A DNA stretch of 22,912 nt from JABZIP01 sp052173355 (lineage in GTDB: Bacteria > Bacillota > Clostridia > Peptostreptococcales > Anaerovoracaceae), in assembly GCA_052173355.1 (NCBI GenBank), contig JBQMYS010000020.1, positions 1 through 22,912 of the forward strand, in the 5' to 3' direction. Below, in pieces: positions 7,853 through 16,569 of this stretch. The notes under the pieces are model-generated. The model did no database searches and was not told where the DNA came from. It saw nothing but the letters and a program-made list of their open reading frames with translations. How positions within the stretch are numbered: the stretch's first letter is position 1; the number at the start of each line of letters is the position of its first letter. Made by a program: the position numbers and the translations under genes.

Positions 7853-9445
7853 CTATTTTTGAATTTTTCTTACTAATTTTGCAATTTTTGCACCTTTAGG
7901 AAGTTTCTCAAGTTCATCCGCCGTCATTATCTTTAGGGCTATTACCATAACACTGTAAACTACAGCTCCAATACATATAGAAACTACTGTTGCAACATTT
8001 GCACTTATAAATATTGAAAGTCCCTTGTGTGTAATGATTACGGCTGCAAACATAAAAACTCCTGCAATTACAGGCTTGATTATTGAAAGTACAAAATCAA
8101 AGCGCATATTTACAATCTTTTTTACAGCGTAAAAATTTACGGCTCCGATAGTTAAATAACCAATCGCCGCGCCTATAGTCGCTCCTTGTATATTTAACGC
8201 AGGTATTCCGCACAATATATATGTAACCGCAGCTTTTACGACGCAACCTGCAAACAGACCCAGTACAGCCATCCCGGCAGCGTTAAGACCTTGCAATATT
8301 CCAGCCATTGTTTGGGCTATACACAAAAATACAATACCCATCGATAATATAAATAAGCAATTTGCAGCTACATCAATCGCTTCCAATCTTGCAGGAAAAA
8401 GAAGAATCATAATCGGTTTTGAAAGAGCCATGAGTCCGAAACTACAGGGAAATCCTACTATTGTAGACATAGAAAGCCCCAATGAAATATGCTCAGTAAG
8501 CTCTTGCCTGTTTTCCTTACTTGCCGCAGCGGATATTGCAGGTACCATAGCTAACGCCATAGAAAGTGCCATAGCCATAGGTATATTGATTATCGGACCT
8601 GCAAATCCCGTCAACTGACCATAAAGTGCATTTGCTTCATTTTGAGAAAATCCTATACTTTGAAGCCTGCGCATAACTATTAAAAGGTCTATTAAATTCA
8701 TTATGGGAACTATCGAAACACCGATTGTAATGGGCACTGCTATCGCAATCAATTTTTTCAATATTACCAAAGTGGTTTCCTTGATTTCGGTTGGTAATAT
8801 TTTTTCTTTGTTATTTTTTAAATATTTATTATAAATAAACACCAGTGCTATAAGTCCGAATATCGGTCCTATGCTTGTTCCTATTGTAGCTCCCGCCGCC
8901 GCGTATTCCAATCCTTTAGGTAAAAAAATTACAGCTAAAGAAAGTCCTACAAAAACCCTTATACTCTGTTCCAAAAGCTGTGAAATCGCGGTAGGTGTCA
9001 TTATCTGAAGTCCTTGAAAATATCCGCGAAATACCGCCATAATCGGCACAAACAAAAGTGCAGGCGCTATGCAAACCATAGAAAGATATGCTTTTGGATT
9101 TCCCAAAATTTCGACTATAGGTCTTGCGCAAAAGAACAAAATTCCCGCAAATACAAGACTTAATCCGCACATAAGCGCAAAAGATATTTTAAAGACCCTG
9201 TGAGCTTCGAAATTGTCACCTACAGCTGTTCGTTCGGCTACCATTTTCGATATTGCAGCAGGTGCACCGTTAGTTGAAAACACAAGCAAAAAAATATATA
9301 TCGGATATGCCGTTTGATAATAACCCATACCCGTATCTCCTATAATATTCCCAAGCGGTATTCTAAATATCGCCCCCAATACTTGAACAAGCAACCCTGC
9401 AATCGCAAGTATCGCCGCTCCTTTCAAGAATTTTCCTTTATCCAT
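7853..9445 (-). CDS. SpoVB/MurJ-like polysaccharide or lipid flippase (MOP superfamily)
   Basis: Integral membrane protein of 530 residues with about 14 hydrophobic segments, in the polysaccharide-biosynthesis/SpoVB branch of the MOP flippases. Recognisable pieces are the start KGAAILAIAGLLVQVLGAIF, RIPLGNIIGDTGMGYYQTAYPIY, and FRGYFQGLQIMTPTAISQ with its conserved Arg and Gln. Members move lipid-linked cell-wall precursors or glycans across the membrane; SpoVB acts in spore cortex formation, while YtgP/Amj-type relatives act in growing cells. I chose the ATG at 9445, which follows GGGAGA; the GTG at 9460 lies upstream of that site and has none of its own. A strong promoter lies just upstream. 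Confidence 0.87.
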   Translation of the reverse strand: MDKGKFLKGAAILAIAGLLVQVLGAIFRIPLGNIIGDTGMGYYQTAYPIYIFLLVFSTNGAPAAISKMVAERTAVGDNFEAHRVFKISFALMCGLSLVFAGILFFCARPIVEILGNPKAYLSMVCIAPALLFVPIMAVFRGYFQGLQIMTPTAISQLLEQSIRVFVGLSLAVIFLPKGLEYAAAGATIGTSIGPIFGLIALVFIYNKYLKNNKEKILPTEIKETTLVILKKLIAIAVPITIGVSIVPIMNLIDLLIVMRRLQSIGFSQNEANALYGQLTGFAGPIINIPMAMALSMALAMVPAISAAASKENRQELTEHISLGLSMSTIVGFPCSFGLMALSKPIMILLFPARLEAIDVAANCLFILSMGIVFLCIAQTMAGILQGLNAAGMAVLGLFAGCVVKAAVTYILCGIPALNIQGATIGAAIGYLTIGAVNFYAVKKIVNMRFDFVLSIIKPVIAGVFMFAAVIITHKGLSIFISANVATVVSICIGAVVYSVMVIALKIMTADELEKLPKGAKIAKLVRKIQK

Positions 9446-9478
9446 AATTCTCCCGATCACATATTCTTTTTGTACCTA

Positions 9479-9507
9479 ATTCTACAACTTGGCTTTTAAA
9501 ATGTCAA
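9479..9507 (-). promoter_or_regulatory. Sigma-A-type promoter for the flippase-SDR-nth-RND operon
   Basis: Minus strand: perfect TTGACA (9502-9507), 17-base spacer, TAGAAT (9479-9484). The transcript would start near 9472, about 27 bases before the flippase ATG at 9445. No clear promoter or terminator was seen in the short gaps downstream, so it may serve all five genes down to 2266. Confidence 0.75.
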
Positions 9508-9579
9508 TACGAATCATAAATTTGATTCCATTTTTTGGGAGTCGTAAATATTAAAAATATATTTATCCTAAAGCTGCTT

Positions 9580-10992
9580 TTAAATTTGTATTTCTTTCCA
9601 TATTCCTCTTTTAAATCTAAAATAAGAAAACAGCATCCTAAAACTCTGGTCCGTTATTACAGCTATCCATGCACCGTAAAGCCCCATGTTAAGCTTAAAA
9701 CAAAGTATATATGTCAAAATAGGTCTGAATATTGCAATTATGAAAAGTGAATACAGCATAACATAAAAACTGTCACCTGCGCCTTTTAAAACACCTGAAC
9801 AAACAAGCTGTGTTACCTGTGGAAACGAAGCAACTGCAAGTATTATGATTATGTATGATCCCAGCTTTATTACCCTTTCATCATTTGTATATATATCTAT
9901 GAGAAAACTTCTTCCTACTATGTATATTATAAAAAAAATGAAAGCGACGCAAATTCCGACTCTAAGTCCGATTTTTCCATATGCTTCCGCCATATCTTTT
10001 CTACCTCTGCCAAGCCATTGCCCTGTATGCGCGGCACTGGCATATCCAAGTCCCATAGAAAACGAATAAAAAATATCTGTCAGATTCATGCAGATCTGAT
10101 GCGTTGCAAATTGAACAACTCCAAGTCCTGCAACCATTTTAGTATAAGTAAACATACCAAATCGTTCAAATGACTGTTCTCCAAGTGAACTCGCTCCTAT
10201 TTTGAAAAAACCTCTTGTAGTTTGTTTGTTGAATTTCCAAGGTGAAGCATCTCTAAGAGTCAATTCGTGATTTTTGTCTAAAACCGTAATTAAAATTATA
10301 GTTGCTGTAACTATATTTCCAATAAGTGTCGCAAGCCCTGCTCCTGCGATTTCCATTCGTGGAAAAAAAAGCAAGCCATGAATTAAAAATATGTTTAATA
10401 TTGTATTTGTTACATTGCCGATTGCATTGGCTTTAAAAACTATTTTCGTGTATCCGATTCCAATTAAAGCTGCACTTACAATTTGAGTAAATGCGGCAAA
10501 CAAAAGCCCCACTGTTATATATCTGCCATACAACGCTCCGCTCATTATCAAGTCGCCTTTCCCGCCTGCAAGTTCTATTATAGACGGCAAAAAATATAAT
10601 GCGGTTGAAATCATCGGAATATATATCAAAAATGTCAAAACTATTGCCTGTTTAAGTATGCTGTTCATTTCTGCAAACTTACCCTCTCCTTTTCTGCGTG
10701 CAATCATAGCAGTAACAGGAACGGATAATGAACGGACAAGCACTAAAAGCACCATTCTTGGTTGACTCATAATACCTACTGAAGCAAGTGCCTCCGCTCC
10801 GAGTACCCCTACCATAGCAAGGTCTATTGCAAGCATCAAGTCCAGAAGAAGCCCCTGCATCGCAGACGGAAATGCAACTTCCATATATTTCTTGTAAACG
10901 GTTTTTGAATCTTCAATTTCATCCAACCGCTTCTCTTTAGGCAATATATATTCCATTGCGAATAATCGCCGTACAAAGTGTTTTAAACTCAT
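9580..10992 (-). CDS. MATE-family efflux transporter
   Basis: Multidrug and toxin extrusion antiporter of 470 residues with about 12 hydrophobic segments in two similar halves. Family marks are KYMEVAFPSAMQGLLLDLMLAIDLAMVGVLG near the start (given here only as the region of residues 35-65), RKGEGKFAEMN after segment 3, and GYASAAHTGQWLGRGRKD opening the second half. It is cation-driven in known relatives; the substrate here is unknown. The ATG at 10992 has AAGGG a few bases upstream. It has its own promoter and a leader terminator (see 11032-11166), unlike its neighbours. No convincing terminator follows it before the flippase promoter. Confidence 0.88.
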   Translation of the reverse strand: MSLKHFVRRLFAMEYILPKEKRLDEIEDSKTVYKKYMEVAFPSAMQGLLLDLMLAIDLAMVGVLGAEALASVGIMSQPRMVLLVLVRSLSVPVTAMIARRKGEGKFAEMNSILKQAIVLTFLIYIPMISTALYFLPSIIELAGGKGDLIMSGALYGRYITVGLLFAAFTQIVSAALIGIGYTKIVFKANAIGNVTNTILNIFLIHGLLFFPRMEIAGAGLATLIGNIVTATIILITVLDKNHELTLRDASPWKFNKQTTRGFFKIGASSLGEQSFERFGMFTYTKMVAGLGVVQFATHQICMNLTDIFYSFSMGLGYASAAHTGQWLGRGRKDMAEAYGKIGLRVGICVAFIFFIIYIVGRSFLIDIYTNDERVIKLGSYIIIILAVASFPQVTQLVCSGVLKGAGDSFYVMLYSLFIIAIFRPILTYILCFKLNMGLYGAWIAVITDQSFRMLFSYFRFKRGIWKEIQI

Positions 10993-11031
10993 AAATATCC
11001 CTTACGACCTTAATAAATTTAACTTTCCTTT

Positions 11032-11065
11032 AAAAAAAATAATACTCCTATATCGGAGTATTATT
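11032..11065 (-). terminator. Intrinsic terminator in the MATE leader (possible attenuator)
   Basis: Perfect 11-bp stem (AATAATACTCC / GGAGTATTATT, 11038-11048 with 11055-11065), six-base loop, then a run of T on the minus strand (11032-11037). It lies between the MATE promoter and the MATE start codon, 40 bases before the ATG. It would therefore cut off the gene's own transcript unless antiterminated. Confidence 0.75.
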
Positions 11066-11067
11066 TT

Positions 11068-11131
11068 CCTTAACCGTATCAAATAAAGATTTAAGGTTAG
11101 CCTTAGGTAACCTCTTGACTCCCTCTTTATA
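11068..11131 (-). promoter_or_regulatory. Structured leader of the MATE transcript, class unknown
   Basis: The roughly 65 bases between the expected transcript start and the terminator hold competing pairings. GGTTA (11108-11112) and GGTTAAGG (11068-11075) can each pair with the same segment CTAACCTTAA (11091-11100). I compared it by eye with preQ1, guanidine and yybP-ykoY riboswitch cores and saw no match. A ligand-sensing or peptide-based attenuator is inferred only from the layout. Confidence 0.4.
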
Positions 11132-11137
11132 TCTTAT

Positions 11138-11166
11138 ATTCTATCAGTTTTATATATTTTTGTCAA
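11138..11166 (-). promoter_or_regulatory. Sigma-A-type promoter for the MATE gene
   Basis: Minus strand: perfect TTGACA (11161-11166), 17-base spacer, TAGAAT (11138-11143). The -35 box is only 17 bases from the left end of the ISLre2 remnant, so the element inserted immediately upstream without damaging it. Confidence 0.75.
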
Positions 11167-11183
11167 GATTTATGCACCTTAAA

Positions 11184-11226
11184 GATAGCGTAAATTTATT
11201 GTAGGATAAAGAAATTTAGAGTTCCA
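11184..11226 (+). repeat. 43-base direct repeat, copy 1 (ISLre2 outer end)
   Basis: Begins GATAGCGTAAATTTATTG and ends TTTAGAGTTCCA. Copy 2 at 22870-22912 differs at one base (G at 11205, A at 22891) and has the same orientation. The bases outside the repeat differ, so the matching block marks an element end rather than a longer duplication. Confidence 0.85.
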
Positions 11227-11248
11227 CTAAAAGCTGGATTTTAAATTT

Positions 11249-12188
11249 TTATAAACCCCTTACCCCTTGAGACAAATATATCATCTTTTTTATTTGATTT
11301 GATGCTACACGTGCTGAAAATAAAATATTATCTTTCTTTTGGTATCTAACTAACTGCAAAAAATCTCCGCCATTCGCCTTAAATGCTCGCAATTTGCTTA
11401 CTTTATCCACCCCTTTTTTACTCCAACCCATAGGTCTTGAGCTCAATCTTCCCGACAATATATGGCTTACATACCCTTCTGCACTACACCCACACAAATA
11501 ATTTTTATAATATATACCATTTTTTATATATTTAAAATTTCTAAGCAAAAACTTCTTTCCACTTTCAAATTGTTTTGTAATATCTCCGGGTATTTCTCCT
11601 TCTATTGTATCTATTGCTGCTTCTAATAATTCATAGTCTTTTTTATTTATACTATTAAGTATAGAGCTTTTAAGCATTCCTTTTTTGCCTTAATCAAGGC
11701 TTGCGCATATTTGATTTATATATTCTGCTACTTCCTTCCAAAGACTCTCATTTCCTTTATTCCATTCATAAACATAAACTATTTTTGAAAGCACTGTGTT
11801 TGCTTTATAGCCGTTTAATTTTATTAAATCTCCCTTTTTTTCTTCAAATTGCAATGATACATGGTCTTCATCAGCATCTATATATAAGTATTCTACTTCT
11901 TTTTTTAGTGATTTTTCTTTTTGTGAAATAAATTTTAATTCATGTCAGAAGCTCAACTTCATCTTTTCTGACGATAACCCAATTTTTGCGTCTATGAGAA
12001 TTTTTTCTAATATATTCATCTATATCTTCAAATCCTTCTTTAATTAGTGAAAGCCCGAGTCCTACTATGTTTTCAGTAATTTCCTTAACATATTCTGCAA
12101 TATTATTTGGATTTTCATAAAATTTTGATGTAACTTTTTCTATTTTTCCTATTCCATTTTCCTGAAATTGTTGTATACTATTAATCAT
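11249..12188 (-). pseudogene. ISLre2-family transposase, broken into three pieces
   Basis: Three fragments of one transposase are in order on the minus strand. The N-terminal piece (12188-11940, 82 codons, starting MINSIQQFQENG) ends RKKNWVIVRKDE then a stop. The middle piece (11939-11690), in another frame, contains the family motif LYIDADEDHVSLQ. The C-terminal piece (11677-11249) carries the family's GCSAEGYVSHILS and RLSSRPMGWSKKGVDK. Sequence expected between the pieces is missing, including the segment before the ADEDH motif and a large part of the catalytic core after it. An in-frame stop separates pieces two and three. The enzyme cannot be active. The pieces could be mistaken for small hypothetical genes. 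Confidence 0.85.
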
Positions 12189-12234
12189 AAAGAGTTCCTT
12201 TCTTTTGTTTTGGGTTATGATATATATTATATCA

Positions 12235-12279
12235 CTAAAGTCGGAACTCTTTAATCTTATAGTCCATTGCGATCAGCAT
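12235..12279 (-). pseudogene. Beheaded start of a further cargo gene, cut by the IS end
   Basis: Downstream of the last ABC gene (28 bases after its stop) there is GGAAGG, six bases, then ATG at 12279. The frame reads MLIAMDYK and then runs into the ISLre2 end, where it stops after 14 codons. The good ribosome binding site and operon-like spacing suggest this was the first codons of another gene of the cassette. Too little is left to identify it. Confidence 0.4.
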
Positions 12280-12307
12280 GCTGCACCTTCCGCATCTGGC
12301 TATTACT

Positions 12308-14077
12308 CTACATCTGCTCTGGTTTCATTTCTTCGCTGTTTTCCAACAGCTTTTTTAGATATCCGTTTTTCTTCATTAATTCTTTAAATGTTCCCATCTC
12401 AGCTATTTTTCCATGATCCAGACAGATAATCCGATCTGCAGACTTAATCGTAGACAATCTGTGTGCTATCATCACTACCGTACAATTTTGGGCACTTCGC
12501 TCTATCGACTCCTGAATCTTTCTTTCATTTTCAGTGTCAAGATTAGATACTGCCTCATCGAAGACCAAAATCGGAGAATCTTTTAGCAGCGCTCTTGCTA
12601 TCGCTATACGCTGTCTCTGACCACCAGATAGTTTTACTCCACCTTCTCCAGCGATCGTCTGATAACCATCCGGAAGTTCTGTGATAAATTCATGGGCAAA
12701 TGCTTTCCTTGCTGCCTCCATTACTTCTTCATCCGTTGCACTGCTTCTTCCGAGACGAATATTTTCCAAAATCGGTATCTGGAATAAATACACATCCTGT
12801 AATACCGTGGCATACATTTCATTCAAGCTCTTTAAAGATATATCTCGTATATCTTTTCCCCCAATACAAATACATCCTTTTTCAGGATCCCAATTTCGAA
12901 GCAGCAGCTGAATACAAGTTGTTTTTCCTGCGCCGGAAGCCCCTGCAATGGCTACATGTTCCCCCGGTTTGATATGAAACGAAACATCTTCCACCGCCGA
13001 ATCCAGATCCTCTCTGTATCGGAAACTTACATGCTCAAAACATATTTCTGGCGTCAGTTCCTTAGTATTGATGTCATGTCCCAAATCCTGCACCAGTGGT
13101 TTTGCTTCCAACACCCGGTAAATTCGGTCTGCTGCTGCAAAAATCAACCCAAAGTTTCTCGCTGTATTGCAGACTTCAATGACAGGTCCAAGAATCATTG
13201 CAGACAACACCACAATAATCGTATACATAGAGGCTGCCATTCCATCTTTTCCTACATACCAAGCCGCTATCAACGCAGCCGCAAGTCCGGATACTCCAAG
13301 CACCATTTGAAGCAGCATTCCTTCTGTACCCAGCCGTTTGCTGTATGAAAACTGCCTTTTATACATACGTTCCAGGTATGCTCTGTTCTTTTCCTCGTAT
13401 CCCATTCGATAATTCAGAGCCAGTATTTCTTTTAACCCCTGTACACCTTCCAATGTTACCGCATTGGCATCTGCCAGAGCTTTCCGAACTTCCCGGCCCT
13501 GTTCATCTGCTTTCTTTTTCATCCATATTGGTATGAGAACTGCTGCCACCGCGAAAAGAAGCATTACCAGATCCAAAATCGGAAGTATCTGCCATAAAAT
13601 AATCATTAAAATAAGCGGTGTAATAATTGCCACTAAAACACTTCCAAAAGTGTGAGCAAAAAACCATTCCATGATTTCCACATCACCCATTAATGTGGAT
13701 GCCAGCTGCCCGGAGCGCATATTCAGCAAAATTGCAGGGGATACTCTTTCAATAGAATCAAACAGCTGTATTCGAAAATCAGCAAGTACCTTAAATGCCA
13801 CATCGTGGCAAATCCACATTTCCAACACGTAAACTACAATCCTGATGATAATTGCTGCTATCGTAGCCGCGATCACATAATTCAGTTCCTGCATAAGTTT
13901 TCCATCAATTGCCAGTCCCACCGTCCATGCCCCAAGCACAGATGCCGCCACAATCGATAACTGATTTCCTACACCAACTACAACTGCAGCTACCATACGC
14001 AAGCGATATTTTTTCAGCCTTTTCGAGAGCCGTATGACATTTTTCAGTCTTGTAAATTTCTGTTCTTCTCTATTCAT
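12308..14077 (-). CDS. ABC transporter, fused membrane and ATPase domains (half of a pair)
   Basis: Type IV (exporter-fold) ABC half-transporter of 589 residues. Six membrane segments occupy about residues 25-310; the nucleotide-binding domain follows. Visible motifs are Walker A GASGAGKTT (379-387), signature LSGGQRQR (483-490), Walker B LVFDEA with catalytic E508, and the switch histidine in IAHR. It overlaps the preceding ABC gene by 8 bases, so the two are coupled and very likely form a heterodimer. The closest family setting I can name is the YbtP/YbtQ and IrtA/IrtB type of pairs. These have the exporter fold but can import metal-siderophores, while other pairs export peptides or drugs. 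Direction and substrate are open. Confidence 0.87.
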   Translation of the reverse strand: MNREEQKFTRLKNVIRLSKRLKKYRLRMVAAVVVGVGNQLSIVAASVLGAWTVGLAIDGKLMQELNYVIAATIAAIIIRIVVYVLEMWICHDVAFKVLADFRIQLFDSIERVSPAILLNMRSGQLASTLMGDVEIMEWFFAHTFGSVLVAIITPLILMIILWQILPILDLVMLLFAVAAVLIPIWMKKKADEQGREVRKALADANAVTLEGVQGLKEILALNYRMGYEEKNRAYLERMYKRQFSYSKRLGTEGMLLQMVLGVSGLAAALIAAWYVGKDGMAASMYTIIVVLSAMILGPVIEVCNTARNFGLIFAAADRIYRVLEAKPLVQDLGHDINTKELTPEICFEHVSFRYREDLDSAVEDVSFHIKPGEHVAIAGASGAGKTTCIQLLLRNWDPEKGCICIGGKDIRDISLKSLNEMYATVLQDVYLFQIPILENIRLGRSSATDEEVMEAARKAFAHEFITELPDGYQTIAGEGGVKLSGGQRQRIAIARALLKDSPILVFDEAVSNLDTENERKIQESIERSAQNCTVVMIAHRLSTIKSADRIICLDHGKIAEMGTFKELMKKNGYLKKLLENSEEMKPEQM

Positions 14078-15797
14078 AACTTTGTGCCCTCACCAGATTC
14101 TGATAAATTTGATCTTTCTGCAGTAATTCCTCATGCGTTCCACATCCCTCTACGTGTCCATTTTGCATAACGTAGATCTTATCTGCATCTTCAATTGTTG
14201 TCATACGATGCGCAATCACTAAAGTTGTGCGATCCTTCATCGCTTCTTTCAGCGCATTCTGTATTTCCTGTTCGTTTTTGCAGTCCACACTGGAAGTTGC
14301 CTCGTCCAGAATAAGAATCGGCGCATTCTTCAGGATTGCTCTGGCAATGGCAATCCTTTGCCTTTCTCCTCCGGAAAGCGTAGCTCCCCGTTCTCCCACC
14401 AATGTATCATACCCATTTGGAAGATTTACAATAAATTCATGGGCATTTGCCGCCATAGCCGCCTGCATGATCTCAGCATCCGATGCCTCTGGTCTGGCCA
14501 TCCGGATATTATCCCTTACCGTACCATAAAACAGAAAACTATCCTGAAATACTACCGAAATCTGGCTTCTCAGATAATCCGGTTCGAAGCTTCCCAACGC
14601 TTTCCCATCAATCTGAATTCTGTTTTTTTCTGTTTCATAAAATCCGAGGAGCAAATTTACAATTGTGGATTTTCCGGATCCTGACTTTCCTGCAATTGCA
14701 GTAACCTTACCGGACTCAAACACCATATCCACATTTTTTAAGACATCTGCCCCATCCTTTTCATACTGAAATGACAGATTTTGCAATACAATCTCCGGCT
14801 TCTTGCCAATTCCTGTATTCTGCAAATTCTCTTTTGGTTTTTCCGAAACCGGATAGTCCAGAACATACAATAATTCCTCAGCAACGGATAATCCTGTATA
14901 ACTGTTATGCCAGTAAATACTCAAATCATTCATCGGTCGCAGACATACACCTGCCAGAAACAGAACCTGTATCAGTACTGCATAAGGAATCTTTCCCTGT
15001 TCCACATGAATGGCAGACAACAGGATGCTGATACTGGTTCCTGCCGTAATGCACATCGTAATTAATGTAGAATCTGAAAGTGATATTCCCAGATTTCTCA
15101 TGGATTCTGCCGCAAATCCAATGGCCTGAGTTTTCAGCCTTTTTCCCTCTTTCTTGCTGACTCCCAGCGATTTCAAGGTACTCATTCCCTGCATATCATC
15201 AATGTACTGTGCATTTAACTGTGCATATTCTTTCCAGTACAGTACCATGACATCCGATACTGCCGGCATAAATATATGCGGTACTATGACCGTCACCGCC
15301 GACATAAAAAGAATCAGAAGTCCTACTGTCCGATCCAGTCGGCACATAAAAGTGGTAACAAATATTGTGGTACAAACAACCACTGCAATCTGTGGTATAT
15401 ACTGAGTCAAAAAGGCTTCCAGCGATTCCACGCCATCGGTAATCAATGACTGGAGATTGCCGGTTCTCTGGTCATTCTTAAAGGATGGACCAAGAACCAT
15501 AATCTTATCCAGAATCTGGCTGCGGATCTCATTCTTCACTTTTGCCGCATATTTTTTCAGAAAATACTCCTGATATTTTATCAAACCTGCTCTGATAAAA
15601 AGAGAAAGAAATTCTACCAGAAAGTACAGTAAAATTTCTTTCATATTGCTTTTCTCGCATACTGCTATAACCATTTTTGCAAGAAACCAAGACTGGGAAA
15701 ACTGGGCACCCACTATGCCCAGTCCCAGTAAAATCCGAATTGCGGTTTCTTTCTTTGCATATTTCAAAAAATATACTAATCGAAAAAACTGATTCAT
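14070..15797 (-). CDS. ABC transporter, fused membrane and ATPase domains (partner half)
   Basis: Second exporter-fold ABC half-transporter, 575 residues, paired with the next gene through an 8-base overlap. The membrane domain covers about residues 18-295. ATPase motifs are Walker A GKSGSGKST (370-378), signature LSGGERQR (474-481), Walker B ILILDEA with E499, and IAHR. Both halves keep a full set of ATPase motifs, so neither site looks degenerate. The start at 15797 lies just after the methyltransferase stop, with almost no gap. Position behind a cobalamin riboswitch and a NikA-type importer suggests a role in moving a metal chelate or corrinoid, but this is inference. Confidence 0.87.
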   Translation of the reverse strand: MNQFFRLVYFLKYAKKETAIRILLGLGIVGAQFSQSWFLAKMVIAVCEKSNMKEILLYFLVEFLSLFIRAGLIKYQEYFLKKYAAKVKNEIRSQILDKIMVLGPSFKNDQRTGNLQSLITDGVESLEAFLTQYIPQIAVVVCTTIFVTTFMCRLDRTVGLLILFMSAVTVIVPHIFMPAVSDVMVLYWKEYAQLNAQYIDDMQGMSTLKSLGVSKKEGKRLKTQAIGFAAESMRNLGISLSDSTLITMCITAGTSISILLSAIHVEQGKIPYAVLIQVLFLAGVCLRPMNDLSIYWHNSYTGLSVAEELLYVLDYPVSEKPKENLQNTGIGKKPEIVLQNLSFQYEKDGADVLKNVDMVFESGKVTAIAGKSGSGKSTIVNLLLGFYETEKNRIQIDGKALGSFEPDYLRSQISVVFQDSFLFYGTVRDNIRMARPEASDAEIMQAAMAANAHEFIVNLPNGYDTLVGERGATLSGGERQRIAIARAILKNAPILILDEATSSVDCKNEQEIQNALKEAMKDRTTLVIAHRMTTIEDADKIYVMQNGHVEGCGTHEELLQKDQIYQNLVRAQSYE

Positions 15798-15798
15798 C

Positions 15799-16545
15799 TT
15801 ACTTTTTTCCGCCTACCAAAAACTGAGGTGTCAGTTTGTTCAGCTCTCGTTCCATGGATGCTCTGGAAATTTCACTGATATCCGGCAGTGCGAACACTTT
15901 GGAAAAACCAATTTCCATCATGTAATCCAGATCCCATGCAGGACGCTTTTTGTCACTCATAAACAGCTTGCTGCTAAGTTCTTTCTCTGTTTCCACATCT
16001 TCATGAGCATGAATGCCTCTCCCATATTTTTTCCACATGGCAGCATCATGTGCCTCATAGAGCTTTTTCTTTTCTTCATCGTAAAGATGCTGATACCAGC
16101 AGGCATCCGATACCAGGAGACGTCCACCTTTTTTCAGTACACGCAGCCACTCCCTGTAAGCCTTCTTTGGGTCATCCAGCGTCCATGTAATATTTCTGCA
16201 AATCACCATATCAAATGTCTCATCCGAAAATTGCAGATTGTGACAGTCCATAGTCATCAGATTCGCAGACAAACCAGCTGCCTTTACATTTTCCCTGGCT
16301 TCATGAATCATATTTTCCGTAATATCGATTCCCGTCACATGATGTCCTTCTTTTCCCAGTGTCACTTCAAAAAATCCCGGACCGCAGCCCACATCCAGTA
16401 TTTCCAGATGTTCTTTTTCCGGCGCATGTTCCAGAATCAGATTCTTCCAGTTTTCTGCCGTTTCACTCTGTAATTCTGCTTTGATTCCTTCACTATAAAT
16501 ACCGGCTTCCCCTTCCCAATACTCTTTGATCTTATCGTTTTGCAT
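15799..16545 (-). CDS. Class I SAM-dependent methyltransferase
   Basis: Soluble Rossmann-fold methyltransferase of 248 residues of the UbiE/SmtA-like group. Motif I is LDVGCGPGFFEVTLG (about residues 50-64), followed by VTGIDI with the acidic ribose-binding residue and by MDCHNLQFSDETFDMVICRN (about 96-115). The last third (KKRPAWDLDYMMEIGFSKVF) differs from the commoner family members and is shared with the broken gene upstream, which sets the pair apart. ATG 16545 follows GGGAG. It lies between that pseudogene and the ABC pair. The methyl acceptor is unknown; a chelator or corrinoid precursor is possible from context only. Confidence 0.85.
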   Translation of the reverse strand: MQNDKIKEYWEGEAGIYSEGIKAELQSETAENWKNLILEHAPEKEHLEILDVGCGPGFFEVTLGKEGHHVTGIDITENMIHEARENVKAAGLSANLMTMDCHNLQFSDETFDMVICRNITWTLDDPKKAYREWLRVLKKGGRLLVSDACWYQHLYDEEKKKLYEAHDAAMWKKYGRGIHAHEDVETEKELSSKLFMSDKKRPAWDLDYMMEIGFSKVFALPDISEISRASMERELNKLTPQFLVGGKK

Positions 16546-16569
16546 GTCGCTCTCCCTTCTTTGTGGCTA

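Larger units (their letters stand above)
11184..12258 (-). mobile_element. ISLre2-family insertion sequence, internally deleted remnant
   Basis: A remnant of about 1.07 kb, shorter than a full ISLre2 element. The left end is marked by a 43-base stretch (11184-11226) that recurs at 22870. Both ends contain AGAGTTCC pointing inwards (11218-11225, and its complement at 12242-12249), part of imperfect terminal inverted repeats. The right boundary is approximate (about 12250-12270), set where GC content rises and the truncated start of a cargo gene is seen. No target duplication could be identified. Confidence 0.7.

Noticed and set aside
9446..9460. GTG start for the flippase
   Set aside because: It has no ribosome binding site, and the GGGAGA that serves the ATG at 9445 lies inside the extension.
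9500..9580. Terminator after the MATE gene
   Set aside because: Only a very short AAAGC/GCTTT match without a T run; not enough to call.
11249..11677. A 142-residue hypothetical protein
   Set aside because: It is the C-terminal piece of the broken ISLre2 transposase (GCSAEGYVSHILS and RPMGWSKKG are family motifs).
11940..12188. An 82-residue hypothetical protein
   Set aside because: It is the N-terminal piece of the same transposase, ending at a stop where the rest has been deleted.
16003..16473. A 156-codon open frame on the plus strand
   Set aside because: It is the complement of the methyltransferase gene; its composition is unlike a protein (many Phe, Cys, His, Ile) and it has no start signal.
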